64,000 bases of DNA from positions 241,695,809 through 241,759,808 of the forward strand of contig JAUMIR010000002.1 of assembly GCA_030847615.1 (NCBI GenBank). The letters run 5' to 3'. Positions 12,901 through 24,138 of the stretch are shown in pieces. The position numbers were made by a program, and so were the translations under genes. The notes beneath the pieces were generated by a model. That model did not search any database. It was not told the DNA's origin and saw only the letters and a program-made list of their open reading frames with translations. Every line of letters begins with the position of its first letter. Positions within the stretch are counted from its first letter, which is position 1. This stretch comes from Gambelia wislizenii (Eukaryota; Chordata; Lepidosauria; Squamata; Crotaphytidae).

Positions 12901-15900
12901 CAGCTCCCGCAGCTTCTTCAGCACCACCTCCTCCATCAGAACAAAGACAGGGGCAATCTCGTAAGTGTACCTACAACAGAAGAACCACAACTGGAAATTG
13001 TAAGTCTTGCAAGCTTCACCAAGGAACAGCACCAGGGGTTTAATATGTGAACAGTTTGGATAGGGGATGCTGGCATGCTATGAATAGTTTAAGGTTTGAA
13101 TCAGGTTTAAACATTTAAAAATTAGGGGGATGTGTGGCCCTTCACAAGTTGTTGGACTGCAGTTCCCATCAATCCTAGCCAGCATAGCCATTGATAAAGG
13201 ATTCTGGGAGTTGTAGTCCTACACTACCTGGAGGCCCATATTCAAAAAACCTCCTTAAAACTTAAAAGCAGATGAAAACTTCACCATTACAATTGCTCAA
13301 CAGGGCAAGCATAGCCAATGGGAAATATTTTAAGATGCCAGCTAAAATAACACTGACAAAAGGTGTTCCAAAGTATGTTAGCATATCTGGGAGATAGCTG
13401 CGTCATTCATCACAAAATGAATCATGGCCACCCAATAGCCACTCTTTGTAATACTTACACAATCATATTTCACATAAATCATCACAAAAGGGACAGATGT
13501 GCTCTTTGGATTACAGAATGGCATCATTTCCCCAGGCACCGATGCTAGTGTTTTTTTGTTTTTTGGTTTGTTTGTTTTTTAGTGCTCTGAAAATGCAGTG
13601 TGTTGGATTCAGGCTAAAACTTTATTCTCTTTGAAATAATTGGGACTTACATTGTTACTAGCTTATTCCACTGGTTTCAATAGAAACTAGGTTCAATTGA
13701 CAGTCTGGATCTAACTGAATACATCCACAACAGAGGCAACATCATATTCCTATACATTCTTACACAGACACAAGTTCAACTGAATTCAATGGGATTTACT
13801 CCTTAGGTGCAACTTAAGTCTCATGGAACGATAGGCAGAATGGGTGCAGTAAATGAAAAAAAAAACAACTTGTGGCTTCCCACCCGCCTTCATCCCACTT
13901 AACAATGAGCCATATTGACAATCATAGACTTATACTGGAATAACACTCAGTCCCTCACACCAAGGAAACCTGCAAACCGTAGATTTATGAGGTGGGCTAG
14001 AGAGCTCAGAAAATTCCCATTATCCTAAATTAAAATTCTGAGGAGTCTTCTGGGAGGGAGAGCTATGACTACAGTAATAAACAGAAACAGGTATAAAGCT
14101 GATATAAACATATAGTGTTGTCGAGCCCACAAGTGTGGAAAGAATCTAAGGCCCACACTACAAGTTACCAGGTGATGCAGAAGGGTTCTCAGTCTGCAAC
14201 TCCCGAGTAATGTGTAGCTAAAAAGAAAAGGTGTGAAGTGACATTAATTATTAAGATACTTTTAGCATGACCTGCATCAGAATGTCTCAAGGCAGAGTAC
14301 AATCATCACATTAGTATTCATTCCCAGGCTGACTGGTTAAAGTTTATGATTAGGAAGGGGACAGCTCTACATTAAAATCCTATTCTGTCATGAAGCTCAC
14401 TGAGTGCTCTTGGGCTAATCACAACCTCTTGGCCTAACTTACTTTACTGGTTGAATAAAGTGGAGAGGGAGAAGTGGGAGCTATGCTTCTTGGAGGAACA
14501 GTAGGAGGAGCTTTTTCAGCTTCTTAGAGGAACTGTGTGTGTGTGTGTGTGTGTGTGTGACAATTATGTTGATGCTTTGCTTCATTGGTTGCTAGTTGCA
14601 GTGCAGAGGAGAATGCTAATACAGTTACATCACATTCAACACTCCACACCCAAATTGCAATACACATTACCAGGGAGATGCTGGTTGGCAGTATTATTGT
14701 GAATCAGTGGAGGGAACCATGCAGCTCTCCAGATGTTGTTGACTGCAAATCCCAGAATTCCTCACTATTGGTTATGCTGGCTAAAGCTGATGAGAGTTCA
14801 TGTTCAACAACATCTGTAGGGCTGCATGATTCCTATCTGTGGTGTACATACTTAAACTCTTAGAGGGGGCCCTACATTGTCAGCCCTCCTGGACCATGGA
14901 TGAAGGCAGATAATTTATCTTGTATTGAGCTGTATTATAGAGCTGAAAGTTGTCTAAAAGAAGAATTGTTGTTTATGATGTGTATGTACCCATCCCACTT
15001 TTGTAGAGAGTCTGGCAGATTTTTTAATTGTTTCAAAAATCTGCTAAACCTGTTTGAAGACAGCAGAACACAAAATAAATATGGGAGTGCACCATAGGAA
15101 GCAATGTCTTTCACAACATAATTTCCAACACTTTCAAAAACAGCACTCTATCTCCAATTCATAGAATAATGACAAAATCAATATATGATCAGAGCTGAGC
15201 TCTGTAAACTTTTTTTAAATCCATCAAGGATCAAAAGAAAGTGCAAAACACATACTGGCTGGTATTGAGCATCTCTGTGATGAGGCGTCCAGTCAGAGCA
15301 TGTGGATCAAGCCCTGAAAACAGTTGGTTAAAAAAGCGTGGATGACCTGGGAAAAAGAGAAAGAGAGACTGAGAGAGAACGAGAGAGAGGGAACAGTTAT
15401 ATTGAGTTGAACCTAATTTGGATCTGTGATCAGATATCTAGCACTATCATTTTTCTGAATATGGACCAGTTTTGTGGAAGAAAAGTAAAGAACACATCCT
15501 TGTACACATGATATGGGTGAAACAAAAGAGAAAGAATGGTTTTTCTCAAATTATCTCTACACAGCACTTACCAGAAGTACTTGGTTTGCCTATAATCATG
15601 TGAACACTGCTGTCTCTGTTTGCTAAAGCATGGTTTCCTAAGGCAAGGATGGAAAAGGTGTGACCCTCCAGATGTTGGACTGCAGCTCTCATCATCCCTC
15701 ACCAGTGTCTATGCAGCCTAGGGCTGATGGGAAGTGCAGTCTGACAATGTCTGGAAGGTGTTATGTTACCCATCCAAAAAATTCAAGATTGCTTTAGTCA
15801 CAACTTTTGGCTCACAATTTTAGTAATTTTTGAGTCATTGGGCATACAGGGAAGTATGTATCACTTTTCTGTATTATTTCAGAGGTAAAGAAAAATGGAT

Positions 15901-18900
15901 TTAAAGTGCTGGATATGCACACTGACTCAAAAGTTACTTGTTATCTGTTGCATGGTTATTTAACTTGAGAACCAGATCAAAAATCTAGTTACTTGTTGCA
16001 TAGCTATTTAATCTGAAAAGAAATAGGTGTACAGTATATCAAAACCTTAAATTATGTGTAGGCCTTTTCCTTCCCTCTAAATGTAATATCTTGGTATGCA
16101 TACTTAGAATCACAGGATCATAGAGCTGGAAGGGACCTTAAGCTCCATCTTGTTCAACCCTCTGTCAGTGTAGAAATTCACAGCTAAAGTGCTCCTGAGA
16201 GGTGGCCCTCCAAACTCTGTTTAACAAATTAGTATTTATTTATTGTATTTCTTTAACACATAACACCCAACAATGATGAAGTAAGTGTTGCATATCATTT
16301 TATAGAAAGTAGGGTGGTATTAAACATAATAACAAAAGGAAAAAAACAGACTAAAGATTTATAGTTTATGTTCTGCAATTAGGTGGGCTAGAGAGGAGTG
16401 TATAGATAAGGTCCATTCTAAAGAAAGTGGGAAGCCATTTGTAATGGGGGAAGGGGGAGGGACTTAATAATGTGTTTGTGAGTGTGTGTGTGTGTGTGTA
16501 TATACATATGTTTCTTGATTTACTGATATGTTTGCAAATTTTGTTTCTATTTTTTTAACTTCTTTTCTATTTTTTTTAATTTTTCTTGTTCAACCTCTGT
16601 TTAAAGATCTCCGAAGAAAGAGAGTCCATCCTGCTCCAAGGCAGTCTATTCCACTGTTAAACAGCACTTAATTAAAAAAAAAAAAAACCACTCTAGAAAT
16701 GACAGGCTGAACTAAATTGAAGGATTACAATCTCACAACAAGCCATGGGAACAAGACCTAAGCAAAAGAGGAACAATATTTACTCACAAGCAGATCTGGA
16801 AAAAGAAATTCACTTTCTCTAAATTAGTTGTCAGTGCAAGATACTCACATGTTTTCACACTGTATTTGATAACATCCCGACAACGCTCCAACAACCTCTC
16901 CTTGGGTTCCCCACCATCTCTTAGATCCAGGTCCAGAATCTGTTGCAGCTCCTCAGGCTCCTTCCAATCACACACCTATAAACAGGATAGTTAGCCAATA
17001 TTACAAAAGTCAAGTGCAGGGTCACATATTCATTAAGAAGACCTCAACAATGCAATCCTACTTTCAGGTTATGCTAGCTAGGTGACCCCAGGATTGTTAT
17101 TAAATCCTGTATACTAACACAACTACAACTTACGCTGGTGTATATGGGAACCAACATAATCATGACTCACTAGCAAAGACGACGATGCTTGATAAGGTAG
17201 AAGGTAGTAGGAAAGGGGGAAGGCAGCATTCCAGATGGAAAGGCTCATTCCAGAAATCCATGGCCCTGAGTCTGCATGACCTGAGCAGGGCTGTTGAGGA
17301 TAGGGTGACTTGGAGGTCTCTCATTCATGGGAGTCACCATAAGTCAACGTTGACTTGACGGCAGTTAACAACAACAGCATATGGGCACAGTGATATTGTC
17401 ATGTCATGCTGTTGTAACTTTTGGCAATAAAATACTACAATGTAATAACGATGGCCCCACCTTTATGCAGAGAGAGAGAGAGAGAGAGAGACTCAAAGCA
17501 GCCCCAAAACATTTTGCTTCCTGAAGTGAAGAACAAGATGGCAATCCTTCCCCATCTACATACAAAAGCTGACAGGACTCCCAACTCTGGCAGCACAGAT
17601 AGTGTCCTCCAGCACAAACCAAGGAAAACAGGTTGGTTTAGAGGGATCAGGATGGGTTGTGAGGAAAACGCAGCTCTGCTTTCCAACAGACGAAAACAGC
17701 TGGAGAGTTCAAGAAGAACTGTTAGGAGACAGCCACTTCTGTCCCCAAATATCACACAGCCTGATGTAGGTGAAGGGAAAGAGCATCACATGGATTTCAT
17801 AAAACCCCCAAGACTGCTTTGAGGCTGCCTGTGCCCTTCAGCACATCCCTCAAAAGTTCTAAAGGCCCTCTATGTGGTCACCAGCTGGCTAACCTCAGAA
17901 GATGGACACCCTGAGGAGGCTGATTGGTGATGATCATGATATGTGGGCAGGTTTGTGTAAAAAAAGGATGTCCTTTGGTGGTTTAGCTGGCATCTTATCT
18001 TCCCACAGACTACAGTCCACTTTCTAAACCAGGCCACAGACACCTTGGATCCCATTTCTGGGAGAAAGGCGGGATATACATTCAATTAAAAAAACAACAA
18101 ACCACTGTACAGTGGGCCATCCCGATTTGTGGGCTCCTGATCCACAGTTTCAATCACCCATGCATTCTTGCATCCCATATCTAAAATGCCGGCAACGTAC
18201 ACTTGCACACACTGATGCGGACACGCACACGTTGCTGCCATTTAATAATATGGGGCACAACCATCTGCGGGGGAGTCCCAACACCAAACCCCTGCAGATG
18301 TGAAGGGCCCACCATATAATTTTCAGTAGCAAAATATCTAGTTTACTTAACTAATCACCCACTGCAGTAAAAGGATAGCCCAAGACAGTGGGGAATTGAA
18401 GCAGACAAAACAGTGGGAGATCCATGACTGGATCTTCTGCTGTTGTTTTCAGGGGCCCTTCCATGATACACAATTATAGCATTATGATTCCATTTAAAGT
18501 GCCACTGCTATGTCCTATGGAATCCTGGGGTTTGTAGTTTGGTCAGAGGAACCAGAGAAGGAGCTCCATGGCTAAAAATTCTAAAGGCCCCTCCCTCTAC
18601 TGCCAATCCCAGGATTCCATACGATGCAGCCATGACAGTGGAATCATAGCACTATCGTTGGGTAGTGTGAAAGGGACTCAGAGTTGACAAGAGCCACACA
18701 AGCACTATTACTCTACTATTGCAAGAAGCTTAGGCTTTAGCCTGGTAGCCTCTAGGACATTCCCTAGGAGCTACTGGATATTATAGACTTGGATCTCCCA
18801 TGGGTAGATAAGGAAGTCCACTGTGGTAGAACAACATTTGACCAACAGTAGAAAGCTCTGTTACTGTCATTAGTCCAGTGCAGTTGCTCGAGTAGAAGAG

Positions 18901-19798
18901 GACACTCTAGGAGATACCAAAGTTCCAGAGATAATGGGGAGGGAACTGGTTATTTCCTCTCCCAATGAAATTTAAAGAAAAGAAATAAAGGAAAAGTTTT
19001 AAAACACATCCTGACCCACCTATAGTTCTAACTGGCACACTTGGGAAGTGCCAGCTCCTCTGTCATGGATTCTCCCTCTCCTCGCCTGACAGGACTGTGT
19101 TTCTAGTTTGTGCAGCAAAATGTGTTTTTAAACCCTGACTATTGTTTGAAATATATAATGTGAACAGTTTGGAAGGAAGACATTATAAATAATGAGTTAC
19201 TTTTAATTAATTCCCTTTTCCTTCCCTTGTTATTCCCTTAGTAATAAATTAATTACTAAGTCAGAATTAAGTTACATTACAATTGCAATTTAAGGAAAGA
19301 TCACCTTGCTCCTTTTGCATTGTGGGTGACAACTACTCTTGAACAGTTACTCTTGCAATTGCAGGGTGCATGTGGCCTAATTATTTAAATCTGTTTTGTA
19401 CCACAGGCAAGTGGATTGCACTATTCTGTTATGTTTCCAAAGTAACTAAAATGCAATTATTTAAGTTACATTTGAATAATGAGAGAGGCTTTTTATAAAA
19501 AAAAAAAAATACTTAGAATGGTGTGCATTGAATGGCACTGTAAATAACTGGTTTTTTATTTTCCAAGCTCTGTGGTATTCCTCTGAACTACAGAAATTGG
19601 CCATTCCTACCCCAGAGGAAGCAGGGTGGAAAGTATAGAGATCATTTTATAAGAATTAGTTTTGGGAAGTCTTACCTTTTCAGAGACATCCATCCCCTTT
19701 CTCACACCTTCTTCTATCATGATCTGGAATGCTTCCTGCAGGAACTGTTCCCCAGACTCTTTGTCCAAACCAGGATGTGACAGAGCATCTTCTGCCAT
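906..19798 (-). CDS. CSAD: CSAD, cysteine sulfinate decarboxylase (12 coding exons, 3' end off window)
   Basis: A PLP-dependent group II decarboxylase that converts cysteine sulfinate to hypotaurine, the main step of taurine synthesis in the cytosol. Twelve exons join in frame to 1215 nt (405 codons); human CSAD has 493 residues, so about 95 C-terminal codons lie left of base 1. Landmarks in order: N-terminal helix with [21 protein letters not shown] segment with Cys for Gly at its start, [26 protein letters not shown], the PLP-contacting HVDAAWGG, then the Schiff-base lysine in WNPHKML, and [13 protein letters not shown]. All junctions are GT/AG with matching phase. The start at 19798 gives the usual N-terminal length. 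Non-coding 5' exons probably reach back to the CpG island near 28.1 kb, which lies head-to-head with ZNF740. Separation from the paralogue GADL1 rests on residue similarity recalled from the family and on synteny. Confidence 0.95.
1468..1667 (-). CDS. CSAD: CSAD coding exon 11
   Basis: Acceptor tggcag, donor gtgtgc. A 200-nt exon encoding [20 protein letters not shown], then [40 protein letters not shown] and RSFAFT plus two bases of Arg. Human CSAD has NLLKRCH at the start, so the first residue differs. Confidence 0.95.
1780..2083 (-). mobile_element. Degenerate pogo-like MITE
   Basis: The right end (2068-2083, tggagggccaactgta) and internal 'ccgtggatgt' match the other pogo-like copies. 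The left end is uncertain and eroded. Confidence 0.4.
2595..3040 (+). mobile_element. tRNA-derived SINE with LINE-like 3' tail, diverged
   Basis: A box-like 'tggtggtgcagtaggctaatgc' region at 2602-2624 and a B box-like 'attcgattcc' near 2666 are followed by 'agtaaaatgagtacc'. The tail near 2990-3035 (taccccaccccgattctgagg, then gcgggtaataaataa) resembles LINE-type 3' ends. The middle is diverged, so the copy may be two fragments. Confidence 0.5.
3419..3500 (-). CDS. CSAD: CSAD coding exon 10 (PLP lysine)
   Basis: Acceptor acgcag, donor gtaggt. Encodes [20 protein letters not shown] and FLLRDSS. The Lys of NPHK is the Schiff-base lysine of the family. Confidence 0.95.
4085..4740. repeat. C-rich minisatellite, about 8 units of 65-82 bp
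   Basis: Repeated units of the pattern ctccccaagccccctccc, then cgcgcacacacatg, then ctgctccctcc. Anchors near 4108, 4190, 4271, 4336, 4405, 4477, 4557 and 4609 give spacings of roughly 52-82 bp. It lies in CSAD intron 9. The strand asymmetry (C on plus, G on minus) keeps several frames free of stops, which explains the long open frames here without any gene. Confidence 0.8.
4880..5596 (-). mobile_element. L2-like LINE 3' fragment
   Basis: On the minus strand 5596-5090 is an open frame of 168 codons with the LINE end-domain marks [34 protein letters not shown] and [11 protein letters not shown], followed by a non-coding tail whose 3' end reads gccgcttagagtccc and ggtgggatataaatt. This is the typical C-terminus and 3' UTR of L2-type non-LTR elements. 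5' truncated. Confidence 0.7.
7111..7175 (-). CDS. CSAD: CSAD coding exon 9
   Basis: Acceptor ctgtag, donor gtagat. Encodes [20 protein letters not shown] then E and two bases of Arg, directly continuing HVD of exon 8 to give HVDAAWGG. Confidence 0.93.
7262..8095 (-). mobile_element. CR1 LINE 3' end, interrupted by a MITE
   Basis: Begins with atagaatcattgaattg and 'gttggaagagactacaaggg', the complement of the classical CR1 3' terminus, then the conserved blocks near 7450 (gaagttcttcctaatg), 7600 (gctgctcctcatagggc) and 7700 (gtccagaactggacacag). CR1 sequence resumes at 8016 with 'tactcctattgacgtagcc' after the MITE at 7786-8015. Confidence 0.8.
7786..8015. mobile_element. pogo/Tigger-like MITE inserted in CR1
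   Basis: Ends cagttttccctt and agggacaactg with flanking TA at both sides. Same family as 395-608 (ccccagcaaatg complement, aagccatgaata). It splits a CR1 block between cacta and tactcctattg. Confidence 0.8.
9205..9325. repeat. Dispersed palindromic repeat (family of 'gttgtggtccaacaacatc')
   Basis: An imperfect inverted repeat about 110 bp long with ends ccagatgttg and caacatct and a centre containing catagccaatgg. Further copies of this family are at about 13135-13245, 14720-14830, 15650-15765, 20500-20612, 22995-23105, 29905-30030, 31715-31815, 31890-31995, 34585-34700, 38600-38705, 50592-50712, 54550-54630, 59480-59590 and 62395-62480. Probably a foldback MITE family; the transposase class is not resolved. 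Confidence 0.6.
9433..9549 (-). CDS. CSAD: CSAD coding exon 8
   Basis: Acceptor ttgcag, donor gtaagt. Encodes [20 protein letters not shown] then [19 protein letters not shown]. The final Asp is the PLP pyridine-nitrogen contact; the exon ends exactly after it. Confidence 0.95.
9903..9957 (-). CDS. CSAD: CSAD coding exon 7
   Basis: Acceptor ccttag, donor gtaagt. A short 55-nt exon encoding [18 protein letters not shown] after the split Lys codon; ends in phase 0. Confidence 0.93.
10894..10973 (-). CDS. CSAD: CSAD coding exon 6
   Basis: Acceptor ttccag, donor gtgaga. Encodes [20 protein letters not shown] and LVAVDE, leaving two bases of a Lys codon. The HYSIxKGAA block is diagnostic of the family. 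Confidence 0.95.
11137..11252 (-). CDS. CSAD: CSAD coding exon 5
   Basis: Acceptor ctgcag, donor gtatgg. Encodes [39 protein letters not shown], ending in phase 0. The GGSxSN segment helps bind the PLP phosphate in this family. Confidence 0.95.
12049..12421. mobile_element. hAT-type MITE with 8-bp target duplication
   Basis: Inverted ends cagtggttcttaacctgtgg and ttaagagccactg, the usual hAT terminus. It is bounded by a perfect 8-bp duplication gcatagat at 12041-12048 and 12422-12429. 373 bp, no transposase. It lies in a CSAD intron. Confidence 0.85.
12864..12970 (-). CDS. CSAD: CSAD coding exon 4
   Basis: Acceptor ttgtag, donor gtatgt. Encodes [27 protein letters not shown] and DGIFCP, ending one base into the Gly codon of the FCPGGS motif. 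Confidence 0.95.
14534..14560. repeat. (TG)n microsatellite
   Basis: An uninterrupted gt/tg dinucleotide tract in a CSAD intron. Confidence 0.9.
15256..15346 (-). CDS. CSAD: CSAD coding exon 3
   Basis: Acceptor cccag, donor gtatgt. Encodes [20 protein letters not shown] and then LITEMLNTS, leaving CA of a Gln codon completed by the next exon. This is the conserved substrate-pocket segment of group II decarboxylases. Confidence 0.95.
16105..16680 (-). mobile_element. CR1 LINE 3' fragment
   Basis: Starts agaatcacaggatcatagag then gctggaagggacctta, the CR1 3' terminus in minus orientation. A further CR1-like block follows at 16590-16665 (cctctgtttaaagatctcc, ggcagtctattccactgtt). The middle is unrelated AT-rich sequence. 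Confidence 0.65.
16849..16975 (-). CDS. CSAD: CSAD coding exon 2
   Basis: Acceptor tatag, donor gtgagt. Encodes [18 protein letters not shown] and on to VIKYSVKT, ending after one base of the next codon. Closely follows human CSAD in this segment. Confidence 0.95.
17215..17382 (+). mobile_element. Bov-B (RTE) LINE 3' end
   Basis: Contains cctgagcagggctgttgagg, gtgacttggaggtctctcat, then ataagtcaacgttgacttg and a (taacaacaaca)-type tail, the squamate Bov-B 3' terminus. Confidence 0.7.
17467..17491. repeat. (GA)n microsatellite
   Basis: A pure ag repeat tract; open frames running through it encode only Ser-Leu or Arg-Glu runs and are not genes. Confidence 0.9.
18110..18314. mobile_element. 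pogo/Tigger-like MITE, diverged subfamily
   Basis: Ends cagtgggccatccc and gaagggcccacca, flanked by TA. Internal 'aacaccaaacccctgcag' corresponds to the family's 'aaccaaaccccagc'. Confidence 0.6.
18460..18685. repeat. Foldback repeat of the 'aatcctgggg' family
   Basis: Inverted arms around ggaatcctggggtttgtagt (about 18519) and the complementary 'atcccaggattccata' (about 18605). Related to the foldback at 28770-28975 next to ZNF740. MITE-like. Confidence 0.5.
19676..19798 (-). CDS. CSAD: CSAD coding exon 1 (start codon)
   Basis: The ATG is the complement of 19796-19798. The exon encodes 41 residues, starting [15 protein letters not shown] and ending GMDVSEK, and stops at a canonical gtaag donor (19675-19671), phase 0. 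Upstream acceptors for a preceding 5' UTR exon are possible at 19826 (ctgcag) or 19814 (tttag). Confidence 0.93.
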
Positions 19799-22334
19799 TG
19801 TTAGCTATACCTTCTAAACAGTTCCCTGCAGATGCAGACAAAATGAAGTACATTCAAATCACACCCAAAATGCAGATTGTCACACGTTTGCACAATCAGA
19901 TTCACATTCATTTGCATTCGTGAAAGAGTGGAAGTGGAAGCTGATTAGTTGGACATGGGCAGGGGGGCGGAGCTTGCTAACAAGGCAAGCACCCAGAACC
20001 ACCATCTTGGATTTTTGCTTTAGCAATTGTGCACTCAGGCAATGAAACAGCCTTTTTCTTTTTTTTCTTTTTTAATTTATTTAGGTGGAATATTGCACTT
20101 TAGATATGCTTTTTTTTAAAAAAAAATATACTGTTCGGCAGCAACTGGCAATAATAAAAATGCAAGTAATTCACTCGTGCGCACCATCTTGATTTTCAGG
20201 CATGCCTGTTGGAACAGCAAAAGTGAATAGCTTCGCATGCCTGCGATTTTGCCAGAAAACCATTAAAGACAAACAGAAGCTGCTTTGAATTTGCATTAGT
20301 GCATATCAATCCACATATCCCCCCTTGTATAGACAGCCCCCGTATTCCTCCAGTGTCTTTGGTGATTCTAAACTAGAGGCCTAGCAGTCCCTGCTGTATA
20401 ATAGTGTTTATAACTTTCACTAGTGGTACAAAATGGAGGAAACCAAAGTTAATAAACTTTTATTAACTATTCACATCCTTAAGGAGTAGGAGTGGAGAAC
20501 CTATCACCCTCTAGAGGCTGCTGGACTGCAACTATCATCAGTCCTTCCTAGCCAGTGCAGCCAATATAGTCAGGGATGATGGGAACTGTAGTTCTGCAAC
20601 ATCAGGAGAATCATGAGGTCCTTATGCGTGCTTTAGAGCAAGGGTGTGCAACCTTTTTGTCCCCCGTGACTTTGTGTGGTAATGAATGATGTTGGGTCAG
20701 GGGCCCTGACCACATACATGCAGCATCCCCTACATCCTTTCTCATATACACACACTCCCATAGGCAAACAATACTTCCAGTTCTAGCACCCTCCTAGTCT
20801 CACCACAGGTGGATGAAGAGGATGAACTCCTCTCACCTTATTTTTCCCTCATTCACCCAAAGCACCAATCAGCTAGGTCAGAGGGGAAGAATCATGTAAT
20901 TTAAATAGGAAAAAAAATATCTCCTAGCATCTTCTTCCTCTTCTAAACTACTGTATCTTCCTAAAAGCTACTGTTGGGTGAGCTGGTTGGAGCCTGATTT
21001 TGCAGAGAAAGGCCATGTGTTGGGATGACTTCCCAAGACATCCCCCCCACCAAAAAAAAAAAAAAAAAACCCAAGACAGTGATTCCAGACCATTTCCTCT
21101 TTCCCTGACATATAATCAAAAATTGATGGCTATTGAGCACACTTACTTGTAGGCCTCACTGCCATATTTTGATGTTTCCACTTAAGGTAAGTTTTTTGGA
21201 TAAAGGTTTTTCTGTAATTCTGCAAACATAGGAGTTCCCATAAAATCTGATCATACCTCGCTCTTGTTCGTGGGTGGTATCATTCTGGCTGCACAATAAG
21301 GACAGACACCCCACCCCTTTACTAATAGAGGGAATTATTACAATAGTACAATCATTTAAAATAGTAAACAGTCTTCAGTGCCATAGGAGAAAGGTGATAT
21401 ATAAATGCAGTTAAAAAGGGAAAACATACATCCCTTCCGTCCTGCCCAATTTTCTACCGCTGGGTAGACTGTTCAGCACTGCCCACTTCAACCCTGTCAA
21501 CACTTTAGAGCTAATATTTTCATCTATAAATGCCAAACAAGCACATTAAAAAGAGCCTTTCAAATTGGGGTTTCCAGAATAATGAATTCTGTATCAAGTG
21601 TACCACATTCCAAGTATACTACCATAGTCTGACTGAAGCAGAAAGTGCATCAGACCCATACACTAATTTTTTACTACAGTACTTTCACCTCCCTTTTGCT
21701 TTAATTACATTTTAATTATTCCTTTATGCTAATGGTTTTAGTCATTCAGTTGGACCTGTTTGATGTTTGTCTCTCTGGGTGTCCCCTTCTTGGATGTCAA
21801 GCAACCCTCCTCTCTCCTGTCGAATGGGACTTAGGTGCTCTCTGTCAGAAAGCCTCCATGGCTACACACAGAGAGCTTACTCCATCCAGGACATTAACTC
21901 CACTTCTTTAGACAGTCAGAATCACCTACAGCACTAACTCTGCTCAGTACTGAACACTTTTTACCAGCTTGTTCACTTTGTAGGGATTGTTCTCCCACGT
22001 CAGAGGAGGGGAAAGAACATTATACCCAATTGCTATGGTTACCTGCTCCGTCCTACACAGATCACCACAGTGTTCAGGGACAAAGTACAAAGGAGTGACC
22101 TGCGTTCCTGACAAGTATCATTATACACTGTGGGAGTGGAGATATTTGTATGCAATCTTGCATGGTAAGCAAGAAAACTCACTTCTTTCACAGACTGGTA
22201 TGTTCATGTATTTTTAGCCCTGAAAGCTGAAGATATGGGGCACATGCTGGGGTTCTTTTGTAATGCCAAAGAAAGCAGTTCTAATTATTTGAGCCAAAAC
22301 TATCACTAACTGTGTTCGATACCTATTAGCCAAC

Positions 22335-22625
22335 CAAAATGCACAAAACATTTCATGCAAGCTTTCGAAGTTCCTCTGACTTCTTCATCAGGCAAAAGAT
22401 GTTTTAAAAATGCAGGAGAGGAAAAGAAAAGTGACAAATATTGGAGCCAGAGGCTCCAATCCAGGCCAGGGATCCCAAGAAGAATTACTTTACTGCTGCT
22501 AATGGAGTTTACATTTTACTGTCCTTTGTCTCCATCCCCACATGGCCAAAAAGGAGGAGTGGCCTCTGCCTGCATTGAGATCCCTCCAAACCAACTGAAC
22601 TACAATAGAAAAAACATCTGATACA
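22335..22625. repeat. Possible Penelope-like or other retroelement fragment
   Basis: Contains aagctttcgaagttcctc followed by gacttcttcatcaggc, a motif recurring at ends of Penelope-like elements in reptiles. Recognised only from this short motif. Confidence 0.3.
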
Positions 22626-23589
22626 AAATGTAGGCCTGTGATTCCAACACTGTCACTTTTCTTATCCTTTATTTGGCCAAATGAGGTATTGTTCTTCTGT
22701 GAATTTCATTTTATTTTGCTTTATGGCCAACATTGGCTACCCTTGAATATGTGTCCTAGCTGTGTTTCAATGGTTTTTTTATTGTTCCCACGATGCTAGA
22801 GAAGGTGTTCTTGGATACACTAATCAAAATTTCTGCTTGGCAGTAAGAATCACCCAACCTATTCTCATTTGGATCTTGTCTTTCCCCCACGGGCAGAAAA
22901 GCAGCTTTGGTGGACCAGGGATGCTGAGTAGAGAATGAACTGGCAGGGAAAAAGACAACTAGCCCCTATCAGATTTCCCCCTTAAAAAGAGGATGGCAAC
23001 TTCAGAGCCTTCCAGGTGATGATAGACTGCAGCTCCCAGCACTCCTCATCATTAGCTATGCTGGATAGGGCTGCTAGAAGTTGAGATCTAACAACACCTA
23101 AAGGTCACTCAGTTCTCACCCCTGTGTTAAATTTTAAAGCAAGGTTTTTTTAAAAAAAGAAAAATAAACTGGAGAAAAAGCTTACAGGTAACGCCAGTCC
23201 CGTTTTACACAAAGATTAAGGCAGCTGAAGCAGGTTTTCAGCCATACAGTTTCATAAAGCAAATCAAACAAAAAACAAACAACAAAGAGGGTGATTTCAC
23301 ATACTGCCTTGTAACTCACTTCCTCCAGAGTTACAGATTGATCCAACCATGAGTGATTTCCAGGATCAAAATAAGTCCATTTCCACAGTATCCATCCCTG
23401 CAGTAAGTCGTGTTGAGAACACATGTTTGTACGTCACTGCACAGACACAGGCAAACTATGGAAAAACACAGGTTTATTTCCTAGTCTCTACCCTCTTTCA
23501 GCATTCATTTATTCCATCTCTCTTGCATGGTAATACTGTAGTCTTTCAAATATATATTGTGTGTATGTAGCCTATGTATGTATGCAAGC

Positions 23590-23775
23590 TCAACACATTT
23601 TGTAGGTCGGTAAAATGAGTACCCGGCTTGTGGGGGCAATTAGCTAACACACATTGGAAACTGCTTAATGCAGTGTAGATGTGTAAATTGCTATTGCTTA
23701 AAACAATTTGTAAGCCACTTTGATAGCCTTGTGCCTGAAGAGCGGGGTATAAATAAATAAATAAATAAATAATTA
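23590..23775 (+). mobile_element. SINE 3' part
   Basis: Shares gtaaaatgagtacccggctt and 'caattagctaacacacattgg' with the SINE at 33905-34178, then ends with gcggggtataaataaataa and an (aata)n run. Confidence 0.6.
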
Positions 23776-23898
23776 TATTAGACAGCATCTGGAAATGTAT
23801 TAACCTTGGAGAACAGTTCTCCAGCTGTCTTTTCAGCAAAGCATGCCTGTTCATGGCATATTTTGAAGATGGCCCTCAAACATTAGAAGGAATCATGA

Positions 23899-24138
23899 AG
23901 AGAGCCAACATGATATACTGGTTTGAATTTTGGACTAGGACTCTGGGAGACCAGAATTCAAATCCCCATTCAGCCATGGAAACCCACTGGGTGACCTTGG
24001 GCAAGTCATACTCATTCAGCCTCAGAGGAAGGCAGAAGCAAACCCTCTCTGAACAAATATTGCCAAGAAAAACCCATGATAGGGTCAACTTAGGGTCACC
24101 ATAAGTCAGAAATTACTTGAAGGTGCACAACAATACAA
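23899..24138 (+). mobile_element. tRNA-derived SINE with Bov-B-like tail (Sauria-type)
   Basis: A box region 'agagccaacatgatatactgg', B box-like 'agaattcaaatccc', then gggtgaccttgggcaagtca, and a tail ataagtcagaaattacttga with gcacacaaca-type ending. The same arrangement is seen at 31463-31688 and in reverse at 56702-56925. Order and tail match the squamate Sauria SINE family. Confidence 0.75.

Noticed and set aside
17404..17822. Open frames of 133 and 106 codons on opposite strands
   Set aside because: They overlap each other through a (GA)n tract within a CSAD intron and have no recognisable domain.
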